A DNA stretch of 64,000 nt. Origin: Corynebacterium rouxii (GTDB lineage: Bacteria > Actinomycetota > Actinomycetes > Mycobacteriales > Mycobacteriaceae). Within the stretch, counting starts at the first letter, position 1. The number at the start of each line of letters is the position of its first letter. The notes under the pieces were generated by a model that was not told the origin of the DNA, did not search any database, and saw nothing but the letters and a program-made list of their open reading frames with translations. The stretch lies in NCBI RefSeq assembly GCF_902702935.1, contig NZ_LR738855.1:1178001-1242000 (forward strand), in the 5' to 3' direction. The position numbers and the translations under genes were made by a program. Shown here piece after piece: positions 17,809 to 26,521 of the stretch.

Positions 17809-18342
17809 CTACTTTCGGCCCGAATCGTTAGAGCCTGAACCATCGGTACCGAAATCTTCCGGCCTTAGGTTTCGAGTCCATGATTGTATTTCTTCCTCAT
17901 CGATTACTTGTTCAGAGGCATGAGGTTGAGCGAACGATCCGTAGTGTGCTTGTTGTCGATACGCATTTGTAGCTTCAAAGCTTTTTGCCCCTAGTTCTTC
18001 GATCTTCGTCCGAAGCTTTTTCGCTAAGAGATTTCTCACTAAAGCACGCGTGGGTGTGCAGATAAGCAATAGACCAACAATTGAGGTAATAAACCCAGGC
18101 ATTGCAACGCCCATTGCTCCGGCACCTATCAAACCAAGGTCTCCTACTGCACGTCCTGCGGAAGCCGTCCCGCGGCTAAGTTTGCGAGAAATATTTTGCA
18201 TTTCCCAAGCAGCGAGAATGAGTCCACCGAATAAGCACGCAAAAAGGAGGATCAAGGCGACCCCAGTTCCGAGCCACCGAGATACTCCCCAAAAAGCTAT
18301 AGCCTCGATGAGGAAGTAGGGCAAAGCAAAATAAAGACGCAT
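17809..18342 (-). CDS. fxsA: FxsA family membrane protein
   Basis: 177 residues. Hydrophobic segments FLIEAIAFWGVSRWLGTGVALILLFACLFGGLIL and LIGAGAMGVAMPGFITSIVGLLLIC fit FxsA, whose hallmark is the pair of helices with a G-x-hhhhPGFhTDhhGhhLLhP pattern (here MPGFITSIVGLLLICTPTRALVR). The tail is charged and cytoplasmic. FxsA overproduction relieves phage exclusion in E. coli, but its normal function is unknown. It heads the fxsA-lnt-ppm1 group; the order matches Rv2053c-Rv2051c of M. tuberculosis as I remember it. Confidence 0.88.
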   Translation of the reverse strand: MRLYFALPYFLIEAIAFWGVSRWLGTGVALILLFACLFGGLILAAWEMQNISRKLSRGTASAGRAVGDLGLIGAGAMGVAMPGFITSIVGLLLICTPTRALVRNLLAKKLRTKIEELGAKSFEATNAYRQQAHYGSFAQPHASEQVIDEEEIQSWTRNLRPEDFGTDGSGSNDSGRK

Positions 18343-18380
18343 GCCCCTACCCTACCTGCTCATGAGACGAAACAAGGCTT

Positions 18381-21300
18381 CTAGTTTTGTGTGCCTTCTT
18401 CGAGATTTCCTTCCATTTCTAGGAAAGTATTACGCAAGGTATCCAGTGCCTCTGCTGTTGGGTTTTCCCACATGCCTCGATCGACAGCTTCGAGCAAACG
18501 CTCCGAGATATCACGAAGTGCCCAAGGATTTGATTTTTCAAAGAACTCGCGATTACTCGGGTCTTTTACGTATGTATCGGTCAGCGTTTCGTACATCCAG
18601 TCGTCCATGAGACCAGTGGTGGCGTCGTATCCAAAGAGATAGTCCACAGTTGCGGACATCTCGAAAGCGCCTTTGTACCCATGGCGACGCATCGCTTCAA
18701 TCCAGCGAGGATTTACTACGCGTGCTCTGAATACGCGACGAGATTCCTCATGTAGCGTTCGTGTCTTGACCGTTTCTTGGCGAGTCGAATCCCCGATGTA
18801 TGCCTCAGGATCTGATCCGGTAAGCGCACGAACTGTAGCTACCATTCCGCCGTGGAATTGGAAATAATCATCGGAGTCTGCGATGTCATGTTCCTTAGAA
18901 TCAACATTTTTTGCAGCCACTTGGATGCGTCGATACGCACTTCGCATTTCTTCGTGGGCTTTTACGCCGTTGACTCCTCGGCCATACGCATATCCGCCCC
19001 AGTTGGTGTATACCTCTGCAAGATCCTGATCATCGCGCCAATTGCCAGATTCTATGAGTTCTAGGAGTCCAGCGCCGTAGGTCCCTGGTTTCGATCCGAA
19101 GATTCGCCGAACCGGTACATTGTGATCGTGCTGATCCGACATCATGTGCGCACGAATGAAGTTTTGTTCTGCTGGTTCGTCCAGTTGAGAAACTAGCTGA
19201 ACTGCGTCGTCGATAAGGGCTAGCACATGTGGGAATGCGTCACGGAAGAAGCCCGAGATGCGAACGGTTGTATCAATTCGGGGACGCCCAAGTTCCTCTA
19301 GCGAAATGACTTCAAGATCAACAACGCGTCGAGAAGCCTCGTCCCATACCGGACGAACACCCAACAGTGCGAATACTTCAGCGATATCATCGCCAGAAGT
19401 TCGCATTGCGGACGTTCCCCATACGGAAAGTCCGACAGACTTAGGGTACTGTCCATCGTGCTCATCGCGGTATCGCTGAACTAAGGAATCTGCCAGCAAT
19501 TGGCCAGTTTCCCACGCTAGGCGTGAAGGCAAGGATTTCGGATCTACTGAATAAAAGTTACGTCCGGTAGGCAAAACGTTGACCAGACCGCGCATTGGAG
19601 AACCCGATGGGCCAGCTTCAATGAAGCGTCCGTCTAGAGCACGGAGAATTTGATCGATTTCGCGGGATGTTTGTTCGAGACGTGGAATGATCTCGTTGCA
19701 CGCGAAAACGAGCAGCGATGTAACCCCGGCGCGGTTGGCATCATCTGGTAGCTCGGCATTGTCGACGATTTCGGTTACTGCTGTAGGGTCCCAGTTGTTT
19801 TCCTCGAGGCGAGTGAGCATTCTGTGTGCGATGTTTTCGATTTGGTCGACGCGATGACGGTTTTCGTCGCCTGCTTCGGAGAGTCCAAGGCTTTCGCGGA
19901 GTCCTGGGATTGCTTCTTCTCCTCCCCAAAGTTGGCGTGCGCGGAGCATGGCGAGGACGAGTTCGACGCGAATTTCTCCGGTGACGTTTTCGCCGAGGAT
20001 ATGGAGGCCACCACGGATAGCTGCGTCTTTGATTTCGCAGAGCCAGCCGTCGATCTCCATCATTTTGTCGTCGAATGCGTCTTCGTCTGGTCGTTCATCC
20101 CATCCGAGGTCGCGATCCATTTTTGCGGCTTGAAGGAGGGTCCAGATTTCTTGCCTGATTGCGGGAAGTTTAGCTGGATCCATGGCTGCAATGGTTGCGT
20201 GTTCGTCGAGTAGCTGCTCGAGTCGAGTGATGTCACCATAGGTTTCTGCTCGTGCCATTGGTGGAATCATATGGTCAACTAGCGTGGCGTGTGCTCGGCG
20301 CTTTGCTTGAGTCCCCTCGCCTGGGTCGTTAACTAAGAATGGGTAGATCAAGGGGAGATCTGCGATCGCTTGGTCTGGGTAGCATTCTGGTGATAGGCCG
20401 GCGTTTTTGCCAGGTAGCCATTCCATGTTGCCGTGTTTTCCCATATGGACGATGGCGTCAGCGTGGAATTTTTCGCGGAGCCAGAAGTAGACGCCGAGGT
20501 AGTGGTGATTAGCAGGTAGATCGGGGTCGTGATAGATGCCTACTGGGTTTTCACCGAAGCCGCGAGGTGGTTGGACCATGACGACGACGTTGCCGAACTG
20601 TAGTCCGGCTATGTAAAGCTCGTGTGTTTTGGGGTTCACGTAGTGAGTTCCTGGAGCTTCACCCCAATGTTCGGTCATTTCTTCTTGCATTGCACTAGGT
20701 AAGGTTGCGAAGAAGTCGAGGTAGTCGTCTTTTGCAAGTTTGAGGGGGTTGTTGTCTAGTACTTCTTGGGTGAGCCATTCTGGGTCGTGTCCGCCTGCTG
20801 CAATGATGGCGTGCATGAGGGCATCGCCGTCGTGGTCTCCTTTGGTGCTGTAACCGGGGATATTGGCGGGGTCACCGATGTTGTAGCCTGAGGTGTGTAG
20901 CGCTTCCAGAACTCTTAGCGTAGATAGTGGTGTATCAAGGCCGACTGCATTGCCGATACGAGCGTGCTTTGTTGGGTATGCGGAAAGCATGAGGACAAGT
21001 TTTTTGTCCTTGTTTTCTTTTTTGCGTAATTGGGCGTGGCGTACTGCGATACCAGCTAGTCGAGCACAGCGTTCGGTATCAGGAACATAGGCGATGAGTC
21101 CGTCTTCGTCATATTCCTTGAAAGAAAATGGGACGGTAATCAGTCGTCCATCGAATTCTGGTACGGCGATTTGGGTTGCTACGTCGAGGGGACTTAGTCC
21201 TTCGTCGTTGTCGTTCCAGTCGGACTTGGAATTGGTGAGAGCTAAGCCTTGGATGATAGGAATGTCGAGGGCAGCTAGCTTGGCGACGTCCCATGCTTCA

Positions 21301-22007
21301 TCATCTCCGCCTGCGCCTGCGGTTGCTGGTTTTGTACCACCAGCTGCAAGAACTGTAGTGATTAAGGCATCGCATGTAGAAAGTTCAGCGAGTAGATCTT
21401 CTGATGCTTGGCGCAAGGAAGCCGAGAAGATTGGTACGGGTACTGCGCCTTGAGCTGCAATAGCGTTGGCAAGCTCGGTGATATATGCAGTGTTTCCTGC
21501 AATGTGTTGGGCTCGGTAATAAATGATGCCGATTTTAGGTAGCGATGATTCAGAGCTGTTCTGGTGAGTGGCGGAATCCAAAAATCCCCAAGATGGCATG
21601 TGTTGAGGTTGATCGAATCCAAGACCAGTTAACAGCAGCGTGTCAGACAAGAAGTTGTGTAAATTGGCGAGGTTTGTTGCTCCACCTTCGGCTAAGTAAG
21701 TGTGTGCCGTTGTGACGACGCCTGCGGGGGCAGTCGATAACTCAGTGAGTTCTGCATCGACTGCTAGTTCACCAGAAACTGCGATAACAGGAATATGTGT
21801 AGAAAGGAGCGTATCAAGGCCTGCTTCCCAAGCCCGTTTTCCACCTAGTAGACGAACTACAAAGATGTCAGTTGTGGAGATGAGCTCGCCTAGTTTTTCT
21901 TCATTCACATAGTTGGGATTGAAGTACTGGAATTCTACTTCTGATTGTGATGTAGCTGCTTTGGCCGATAACAAATCGGTATCGGAGGTGGAGAGCAATG
22001 TGATCAT
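18381..22007 (-). CDS. cobN: Cobaltochelatase subunit CobN
   Basis: 1208 residues, typical of CobN. The large subunit of the ATP-dependent aerobic cobaltochelatase inserts Co2+ into hydrogenobyrinate a,c-diamide. Recognisable family stretches include LTNSKSDWNDNDEGLSPLDVATQIAVPEFDGR, LSAYPTKHARIGNAVGLDTPLS, HMGKHGNMEWLPGKNAGLSPECYPDQAIADLPLIYPFLVNDPGEGTQAKRRAHA-type text (central domain) and SVWGTSAMRTSGDDIAEVFALLGVRP toward the end. The AAA+ partners (CobS/CobT or ChlI/ChlD types) are not in this window. Expression is likely controlled by the cobalamin riboswitch in its leader. Confidence 0.97.
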   Translation of the reverse strand: MITLLSTSDTDLLSAKAATSQSEVEFQYFNPNYVNEEKLGELISTTDIFVVRLLGGKRAWEAGLDTLLSTHIPVIAVSGELAVDAELTELSTAPAGVVTTAHTYLAEGGATNLANLHNFLSDTLLLTGLGFDQPQHMPSWGFLDSATHQNSSESSLPKIGIIYYRAQHIAGNTAYITELANAIAAQGAVPVPIFSASLRQASEDLLAELSTCDALITTVLAAGGTKPATAGAGGDDEAWDVAKLAALDIPIIQGLALTNSKSDWNDNDEGLSPLDVATQIAVPEFDGRLITVPFSFKEYDEDGLIAYVPDTERCARLAGIAVRHAQLRKKENKDKKLVLMLSAYPTKHARIGNAVGLDTPLSTLRVLEALHTSGYNIGDPANIPGYSTKGDHDGDALMHAIIAAGGHDPEWLTQEVLDNNPLKLAKDDYLDFFATLPSAMQEEMTEHWGEAPGTHYVNPKTHELYIAGLQFGNVVVMVQPPRGFGENPVGIYHDPDLPANHHYLGVYFWLREKFHADAIVHMGKHGNMEWLPGKNAGLSPECYPDQAIADLPLIYPFLVNDPGEGTQAKRRAHATLVDHMIPPMARAETYGDITRLEQLLDEHATIAAMDPAKLPAIRQEIWTLLQAAKMDRDLGWDERPDEDAFDDKMMEIDGWLCEIKDAAIRGGLHILGENVTGEIRVELVLAMLRARQLWGGEEAIPGLRESLGLSEAGDENRHRVDQIENIAHRMLTRLEENNWDPTAVTEIVDNAELPDDANRAGVTSLLVFACNEIIPRLEQTSREIDQILRALDGRFIEAGPSGSPMRGLVNVLPTGRNFYSVDPKSLPSRLAWETGQLLADSLVQRYRDEHDGQYPKSVGLSVWGTSAMRTSGDDIAEVFALLGVRPVWDEASRRVVDLEVISLEELGRPRIDTTVRISGFFRDAFPHVLALIDDAVQLVSQLDEPAEQNFIRAHMMSDQHDHNVPVRRIFGSKPGTYGAGLLELIESGNWRDDQDLAEVYTNWGGYAYGRGVNGVKAHEEMRSAYRRIQVAAKNVDSKEHDIADSDDYFQFHGGMVATVRALTGSDPEAYIGDSTRQETVKTRTLHEESRRVFRARVVNPRWIEAMRRHGYKGAFEMSATVDYLFGYDATTGLMDDWMYETLTDTYVKDPSNREFFEKSNPWALRDISERLLEAVDRGMWENPTAEALDTLRNTFLEMEGNLEEGTQN

Positions 22008-22084
22008 TGTAAAACGTCAATTCCTTTCGTGGGAGGCGCGCCCAGCGCAGGTGTAAAAGTTGCATGGCATATGTCCTGTTTCAG

Positions 22085-22215
22085 AGCACGTCTTTCGAAA
22101 GAAAAGCATCACGGTTGTGGTCTGACTGTAACAATGGCGCGACCGTCCGGGTTTTCACCGAGTTCACGACTGTGATTTTTATCCTTGAAAGTGTTCTGTG
22201 ACTACGTCATGGTTC
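22085..22215 (-). promoter_or_regulatory. Cobalamin riboswitch in the cobN leader
   Basis: Read on the minus strand, the leader contains GAACTCGGTGAAAACCCGG, then ACGGTCGCGCCATTGTTAC, then AGTCAGACCAC. These match the conserved core of the cobalamin riboswitch (GGAA-n-CGGTG-n-A-n-CC, CGGTC-n-CGCCACTGT, AGTCAGA). Core positions are 22134-22176 and the B12-box side 22108-22130. The 5' limit is estimated. Ligand-bound folding would reduce cobN expression, a feedback loop. Confidence 0.82.
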
Positions 22216-22306
22216 CGGTCTAGCTTAACTGAGCGCGAGGATTTCCACTGCATGTCGCACTGAGTTGGTGCACTCGGGTTCAATTCGATCGGGCACTAAT
22301 CAAAAA

Positions 22307-22373
22307 TTATGATGACCTAATGTGACAAAAGCCAACATTGAACACCTCACATTAGTGAGTTTTGTTGGTTTTA
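22307..22373 (+). promoter_or_regulatory. cobG promoter candidate and leader stem-loop
   Basis: TATGAT at 22307-22312 is a candidate -10. Downstream, ccaac (22332-22336) pairs with gttgg (22364-22368), extended by aaaa/tttt, and encloses a second stem ctcac/gtgag (22346-22350 / 22355-22359). The structure ends right before the cobG start and could affect translation. It does not match the riboswitch consensus. Confidence 0.4.
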
Positions 22374-22374
22374 T

Positions 22375-23568
22375 GTGACTACTATGAGCGCCATGACTTT
22401 TCAGAAGAGCGCAGATGTGAAGTCTGCTGCTGTACTTATCGCACATCCTGACCGAAGCCGCTCCGATATGTGCCCTGGGGCGCTCAAACTTCACCATGCC
22501 AATGATGGTGCCATTGGTCGTGTCCGCTTCCCCGGTGGTCGTGTTCGTGCGTCCCAATGGGAAGACATTGCTCGGATTTCTGATGAGCTAGGTGATGGCA
22601 GCATTCACATCACGACTCGAGGCAACATGCAGTTCCGAGGTGTATCGGATGAGGCAGCATTTGCCGATGTGGTTGAAGCTGCAGGATTTTTGCCTTCCCG
22701 TCGTCACGATAAGATCCGAAACATTTTGTGCTCACCGCTGAGCCCTGAGCTGTGGACGCTTACGGATGATTTGGATCAATCTCTTCAAGAAAACGACGTG
22801 GTTGCTGGCCTTTCCGGCCGTACTCTTTTTGGTTTCGATGCTGGTTCTGGCGATATCGTGAGTCAGAATCCCGATTTCGGCGTGGTGTATGTAGACGGAG
22901 CTCACCAGTTGATTTTGGGTGGTAAAGCAACGAGCGTCGCTATAGCTGATTCTGATGAAGTTGCCACAATTCTCACTGCAGCTGCGGAGATTTGGCAAAA
23001 TATGCGTGAAATTGAATGGCGGCTACACGAAAGTCCTGTTGCACGTCAACGGATCGCTGAGGAGCTTCATGAGCGTTTCGACGTAGGACGTCGTGAGGTT
23101 GCTGTCCCACGTGCTCAAGGATCTGCTCGTCCGATTGGCTGGATTTCAGCAGACGACGGTACCGTGACCTTGGGCGCAGGATTGCGGTTTGGTTTCCTGA
23201 CGTCGAAGGTTGCTCGCATTCTTGCGGCTGTAGGAGCTGAAACATCGATTACGCCCTGGGCTTCGCTTGTTATTCATGGTTTGAAAGAAGATGAAGCGGA
23301 AGCAGTAACAAAGGTTTTGGCGCCGCAAGGTCTTATCTTTGATGCCCACTCCCCTTGGCTCAAGGTCACAGCTTGTACCGGCCTTCCAGGCTGCCAAAAG
23401 TCGCTGACCAATACTCAACAAGATGCGATGACGCTTCTCCAATCCGGTGATGAGATCAATGGTTTAGTACACTTTTCAGGGTGTGATCGCAGGTGCGGTC
23501 ACCCTTTGTCACATCACACTGAATACGTCGCAGTCGGCGACGGAGAATATGAGGTTTCAGAACGGTGA
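22375..23568 (+). CDS. cobG: Precorrin-3B synthase CobG
   Basis: 397 residues, sulfite/nitrite-reductase-like. CobG uses O2, an Fe-S cluster and a mononuclear iron to hydroxylate precorrin-3A and form the ring lactone, so its presence marks the aerobic B12 pathway. Motifs: RSDMCPGALKLHHANDGAIGRVRFPGG near the N-terminus (ferredoxin-like half), ITTRGNMQFRGV, and the cluster ligands CTGLPGCQKS and SGCDRRCGHP near the C-terminus (C-x5-C ... C-x3-C). The start may be GTG 22375 or ATG 22384. Its stop overlaps the cobH start by 4 bp, so translation is coupled. Confidence 0.95.
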   Translation: MTTMSAMTFQKSADVKSAAVLIAHPDRSRSDMCPGALKLHHANDGAIGRVRFPGGRVRASQWEDIARISDELGDGSIHITTRGNMQFRGVSDEAAFADVVEAAGFLPSRRHDKIRNILCSPLSPELWTLTDDLDQSLQENDVVAGLSGRTLFGFDAGSGDIVSQNPDFGVVYVDGAHQLILGGKATSVAIADSDEVATILTAAAEIWQNMREIEWRLHESPVARQRIAEELHERFDVGRREVAVPRAQGSARPIGWISADDGTVTLGAGLRFGFLTSKVARILAAVGAETSITPWASLVIHGLKEDEAEAVTKVLAPQGLIFDAHSPWLKVTACTGLPGCQKSLTNTQQDAMTLLQSGDEINGLVHFSGCDRRCGHPLSHHTEYVAVGDGEYEVSER

Positions 23569-24215
23569 GCTTCGAGTGCATCACAGACGGTAACGAGATC
23601 TATAGGCAATCCTTTGCCATGATTCGTGAAGAGTCGGATTTAAGCCGGTTCGATGACAAACAGGCACAAATCGCGGTTCGAATGATTCACGCAGCAGGTG
23701 AAGTTGATTTGGCGGAAGACATAGAATTGTCCACGAATGTTGTTGATACCGCCCGTGATGCGTTGCGCCGAGGCGCACCAATCTTGACTGATGTCAACAT
23801 GGTGAAAAGCGGCGTGACTCGTAAACGTTTGCCTGCAGGCAACGAAGTAATCTGTCTGCTCAATGAACCTCGTACGGTGGAACTAGCTCGGGAACTTGGT
23901 ACAACTCGATCTGCTGCCGCCGTCGAGCTGTGGGAACCATATATTGCCGGTGCAGTTGTTGCTATCGGTAATGCTCCTACGGCCCTCTTCCACCTGCTTA
24001 ATTGGCTTGCTGAGGATCCACAACGTCCACGACCTGCAGCGATTTTAGGTATTCCTGTGGGGTTCGTTGGTGCCGCAGAATCTAAAGCTGCATTAGCCAA
24101 TGTCGCCCACGACTTAGGCGTCGAATTTGTCACTGTTCACGGGCGTCGTGGCGGATCAGCTATCACCTGTGCCGCGATCAATGCTCTGGCTACGGAAAAG
24201 GAGATTCTTCCATGA
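23565..24215 (+). CDS. cobH: Precorrin-8X methylmutase CobH
   Basis: 216 residues. CobH moves the methyl group from C-11 to C-12, turning precorrin-8X into hydrogenobyrinate. Family blocks: RMIHAAGEVDLAEDIELS (contains the active-site His of the family), GAPILTDVNMVKSGVTRKRL, and AILGIPVGFVGAAESKAAL with VHGRRGGSAITCAAINAL at the end. GTG start overlaps the cobG stop (GTGA), and the stop overlaps the cobIJ start (ATGA), so the three genes form a tightly coupled operon. Confidence 0.96.
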   Translation: MSFECITDGNEIYRQSFAMIREESDLSRFDDKQAQIAVRMIHAAGEVDLAEDIELSTNVVDTARDALRRGAPILTDVNMVKSGVTRKRLPAGNEVICLLNEPRTVELARELGTTRSAAAVELWEPYIAGAVVAIGNAPTALFHLLNWLAEDPQRPRPAAILGIPVGFVGAAESKAALANVAHDLGVEFVTVHGRRGGSAITCAAINALATEKEILP

Positions 24216-25708
24216 CAGCTGTGACCGCAGGAAAGCTTATGGGAGTCGGAGTGGGCCCTGGTGATCCTGAACTGCTTACCGTTAAAGCAGTAAAAGCAAT
24301 TAAGTCGGCAGATGTTATTGCGTTCCATGCGAAGCCGAATGGTCAATCGGCCGCTTATCGCATTGTGGAGTCGTATACTCGCCAAGACCAAGTACTCGAG
24401 TTGCTGGAATACCCCGTTACGACCGGTGTCACTGAGCATCCGGGTGGGTATGCTGGTGCTATGGCAGCATTTTATGCCAGCGTGGGCGAACGCTTACGTG
24501 ATCATCTGATCGAAGGCAAGAACGTAGTAGTTCTTGCACTTGGGGATCCGATGCTTTATAGCTCATACCAGCATATTCATCGATTGTTGTCTGAAGATTT
24601 TGATACTGAAATCATTCCTGGTATTCCTTCGATCACTTCAGCTGCTGATGTGCTAGGAAAACCTCTATGCGAAGATGACGATGTACTGACGATCCTTCCG
24701 GGAACATTGCCTCATAGCGAGCTCGTGGCACGGCTGTCAGATTCTGATGGCGCTGTCGTCATGAAACTCGGCCGAACATTTGATAAAGTCCGCAAAGCCA
24801 TGATCGAAGCTGGCGTAGCAGATCGTGCTCACGTGGTAGTACGCGTCGGAATGGCCGATCAGCACTCAGTTCCTGTCATGGAAGCAGACCCACAGGCCAT
24901 TCCCTATTTCTCCGTAGCTGTGGTTCCTTCTATAACTGATACCAATGGAGACTCAGGTGATAAACAACAAGGCGAAGTAGTAGTTGTTGGACTCGGCCCA
25001 GGCGCTCATCGTTGGACAACTCCCGAAGTCATGGCTGAGCTTAAACAAGCCACCGACATCGTTGGATACTCTACGTATGTAAAACGAGTACCGCAGCAAG
25101 CGGGACAACGTAGACACCTTTCTGATAACAAAGTCGAAGCGGAACGGGCAGCCATGGCATTGGACATGGCAAAACAAGGCCGCAAAGTTGCTGTAGTTTC
25201 TTCTGGTGATCCTGGAGTATTTGCGATGGCAGCAGCAGTCTTGGAAACAGCTGATGACGATCAGTGGCGTGAAGTACCAGTACGCATCATCCCAGGAATG
25301 ACTGCAGCTCAAGCCGTTGCTTCTCGCGTAGGTGCACCTTTGGGGCACGATTTTGGCATGATTTCGTTGTCTAACCGTCTAAAGCCTTTTGAAATTGTAG
25401 AAAAACGAATTCGGGCATTAGCCAGTGCTGATATGGCTTTTGCTTGCTATAACCCTGCGTCGAAAGAGCGACGTTGGCAAGTCGCGCGCCTGAAAGAAAT
25501 CGTTAGTGAGTATCAGGCGGGATCAACACCTGTCATCGTCGCTCGTGCTGTAGGATCCGATCAAGAAGCAGTGACGGTGACGACGCTTGACGACTTTGAT
25601 CCGGGCATTGTTGATATGCGAACAATGGTCATTATTGGAGCATCGACGACTAAAACCTATCAAGGTGGCGATGGAGTCCGAGTATTTACCTCGCGGTGGT
25701 ACACCTAG
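24212..25708 (+). CDS. cobIJ: Fused precorrin-2 C20- and precorrin-3B C17-methyltransferase CobIJ
   Basis: 498 residues made of two tetrapyrrole methylase domains. Residues ~1-240 are CobI: GVGVGPGDPELLTVKAVKAI, then ALGDPMLYSSYQHI. Residues ~250-498 are CobJ: VVVGLGPGAHRWTTPEVM, GYSTYVKRVP, SSGDPGVFAMAAAV, AFACYNPASKERRWQV and EAVTVTTLDDFD. The protein thus makes two methylation steps on either side of CobG. The fusion is known in mycobacteria (Rv2066), and the order cobG-cobH-cobIJ is the same there. It ends at a bidirectional terminator facing cobK. Confidence 0.96.
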   Translation: MTAVTAGKLMGVGVGPGDPELLTVKAVKAIKSADVIAFHAKPNGQSAAYRIVESYTRQDQVLELLEYPVTTGVTEHPGGYAGAMAAFYASVGERLRDHLIEGKNVVVLALGDPMLYSSYQHIHRLLSEDFDTEIIPGIPSITSAADVLGKPLCEDDDVLTILPGTLPHSELVARLSDSDGAVVMKLGRTFDKVRKAMIEAGVADRAHVVVRVGMADQHSVPVMEADPQAIPYFSVAVVPSITDTNGDSGDKQQGEVVVVGLGPGAHRWTTPEVMAELKQATDIVGYSTYVKRVPQQAGQRRHLSDNKVEAERAAMALDMAKQGRKVAVVSSGDPGVFAMAAAVLETADDDQWREVPVRIIPGMTAAQAVASRVGAPLGHDFGMISLSNRLKPFEIVEKRIRALASADMAFACYNPASKERRWQVARLKEIVSEYQAGSTPVIVARAVGSDQEAVTVTTLDDFDPGIVDMRTMVIIGASTTKTYQGGDGVRVFTSRWYT

Positions 25709-25722
25709 TCTTTAAGCAATTG

Positions 25723-25775
25723 AATCGGTGTGGCCTCGAACTTTTAGATGAGAAAAGCCCGAGGCCACACCGATT
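25723..25775. terminator. Bidirectional terminator between cobIJ and cobK
   Basis: Perfect 16-bp inverted repeat (aatcggtgtggcctcg / cgaggccacaccgatt) with a 21-nt loop, between convergent genes; followed by attta on the plus strand. Confidence 0.88.
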
Positions 25776-25789
25776 ATTTACATCCTGAG

Positions 25790-26521
25790 TTACAAGGAAT
25801 CAATAATTTCAGCTACCTCTGCAGCTGAGGTGGCAACATGAGTAACCTTGGGCAATTGAGGTCGTTGCACCATTATTACGTCAATACCTAGGTCGCGGGC
25901 GGCATCAAGTTTGGCGTGTGTGAGCGGCCCACCAGAATTTTTGGTAACAACACAGTCTATCTGGTTATCAATCATCAATTTTTTCTCGCTTTCCAGTGTG
26001 AAAGGACCACGAGAAAGTATGAGCCGATGACGTAGAGGTAACGTCACTTGGGGATGCTCTACGGCACGTACGACGTAAAGGTTATGAGCGTCGTGAGCAA
26101 ATGGAGCTAGTTGTTGTCGGCCAATTGTTAGAAAAATATGGTGATAGTCACGAGTAGCTTTTTCTGCGGCTTCCTGCATTGATGGCACTGGAATCCACCG
26201 GTCACGGGGCCTTTGCTTCCATTCGGGGCGATGTAATGCAATCAAAGGAATACCAGTAGCTCTGCTTGCTTCGGCGGCTGAAGCACTAATACGTTCTGCA
26301 AAAGGATGGGTTGCATCAATGATGACTTCAACTCCTTCGCGCAAAAGCCACTGTGTTAGTCCGGCAGGCCCTCCAAAACCTCCGATTCTGATCTCGCCGA
26401 CAGGAAGCTTCGGATTGGAAACACGTCCAGCTAAGGAACTTGTCACGCGCCAACCTGCAGCGTGAAGAATTGCAGCTACGTCGCGCCCTTCCCCAGTACC
26501 TCCCAAAATTAGTGCGCGCAT
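25790..26521 (-). CDS. cobK: Precorrin-6A reductase CobK
   Basis: 243 residues. NADPH-dependent reduction of precorrin-6A to dihydro-precorrin-6. Signatures: ALILGGTGEGRDVAAIL at the N-terminus, IDATHPFAERISASAAEASRATGIPLIALHRPEW, LTIGRQQLAPF, RLILSRGPFTLESEKKLM and VVTKNSGGPLTHAKLDAARDLGI. Its start overlaps the cobM stop by 13 bp. Last gene of the minus-strand cobL-cobM-cobK series. Confidence 0.95.
   Translation of the reverse strand: MRALILGGTGEGRDVAAILHAAGWRVTSSLAGRVSNPKLPVGEIRIGGFGGPAGLTQWLLREGVEVIIDATHPFAERISASAAEASRATGIPLIALHRPEWKQRPRDRWIPVPSMQEAAEKATRDYHHIFLTIGRQQLAPFAHDAHNLYVVRAVEHPQVTLPLRHRLILSRGPFTLESEKKLMIDNQIDCVVTKNSGGPLTHAKLDAARDLGIDVIMVQRPQLPKVTHVATSAAEVAEIIDSL

Noticed and set aside
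19824..20213. Plus-strand open frame of 129 residues opposite cobN
   Set aside because: Lies wholly inside the well-recognised cobN frame; cysteine-rich acidic shadow with no family features.
22216..22374. Second cobalamin riboswitch on the plus strand for cobG
   Set aside because: The plus strand between the cobN riboswitch and cobG lacks the GGTG-n-A and AGTCAG blocks; only a simple nested stem-loop is present.
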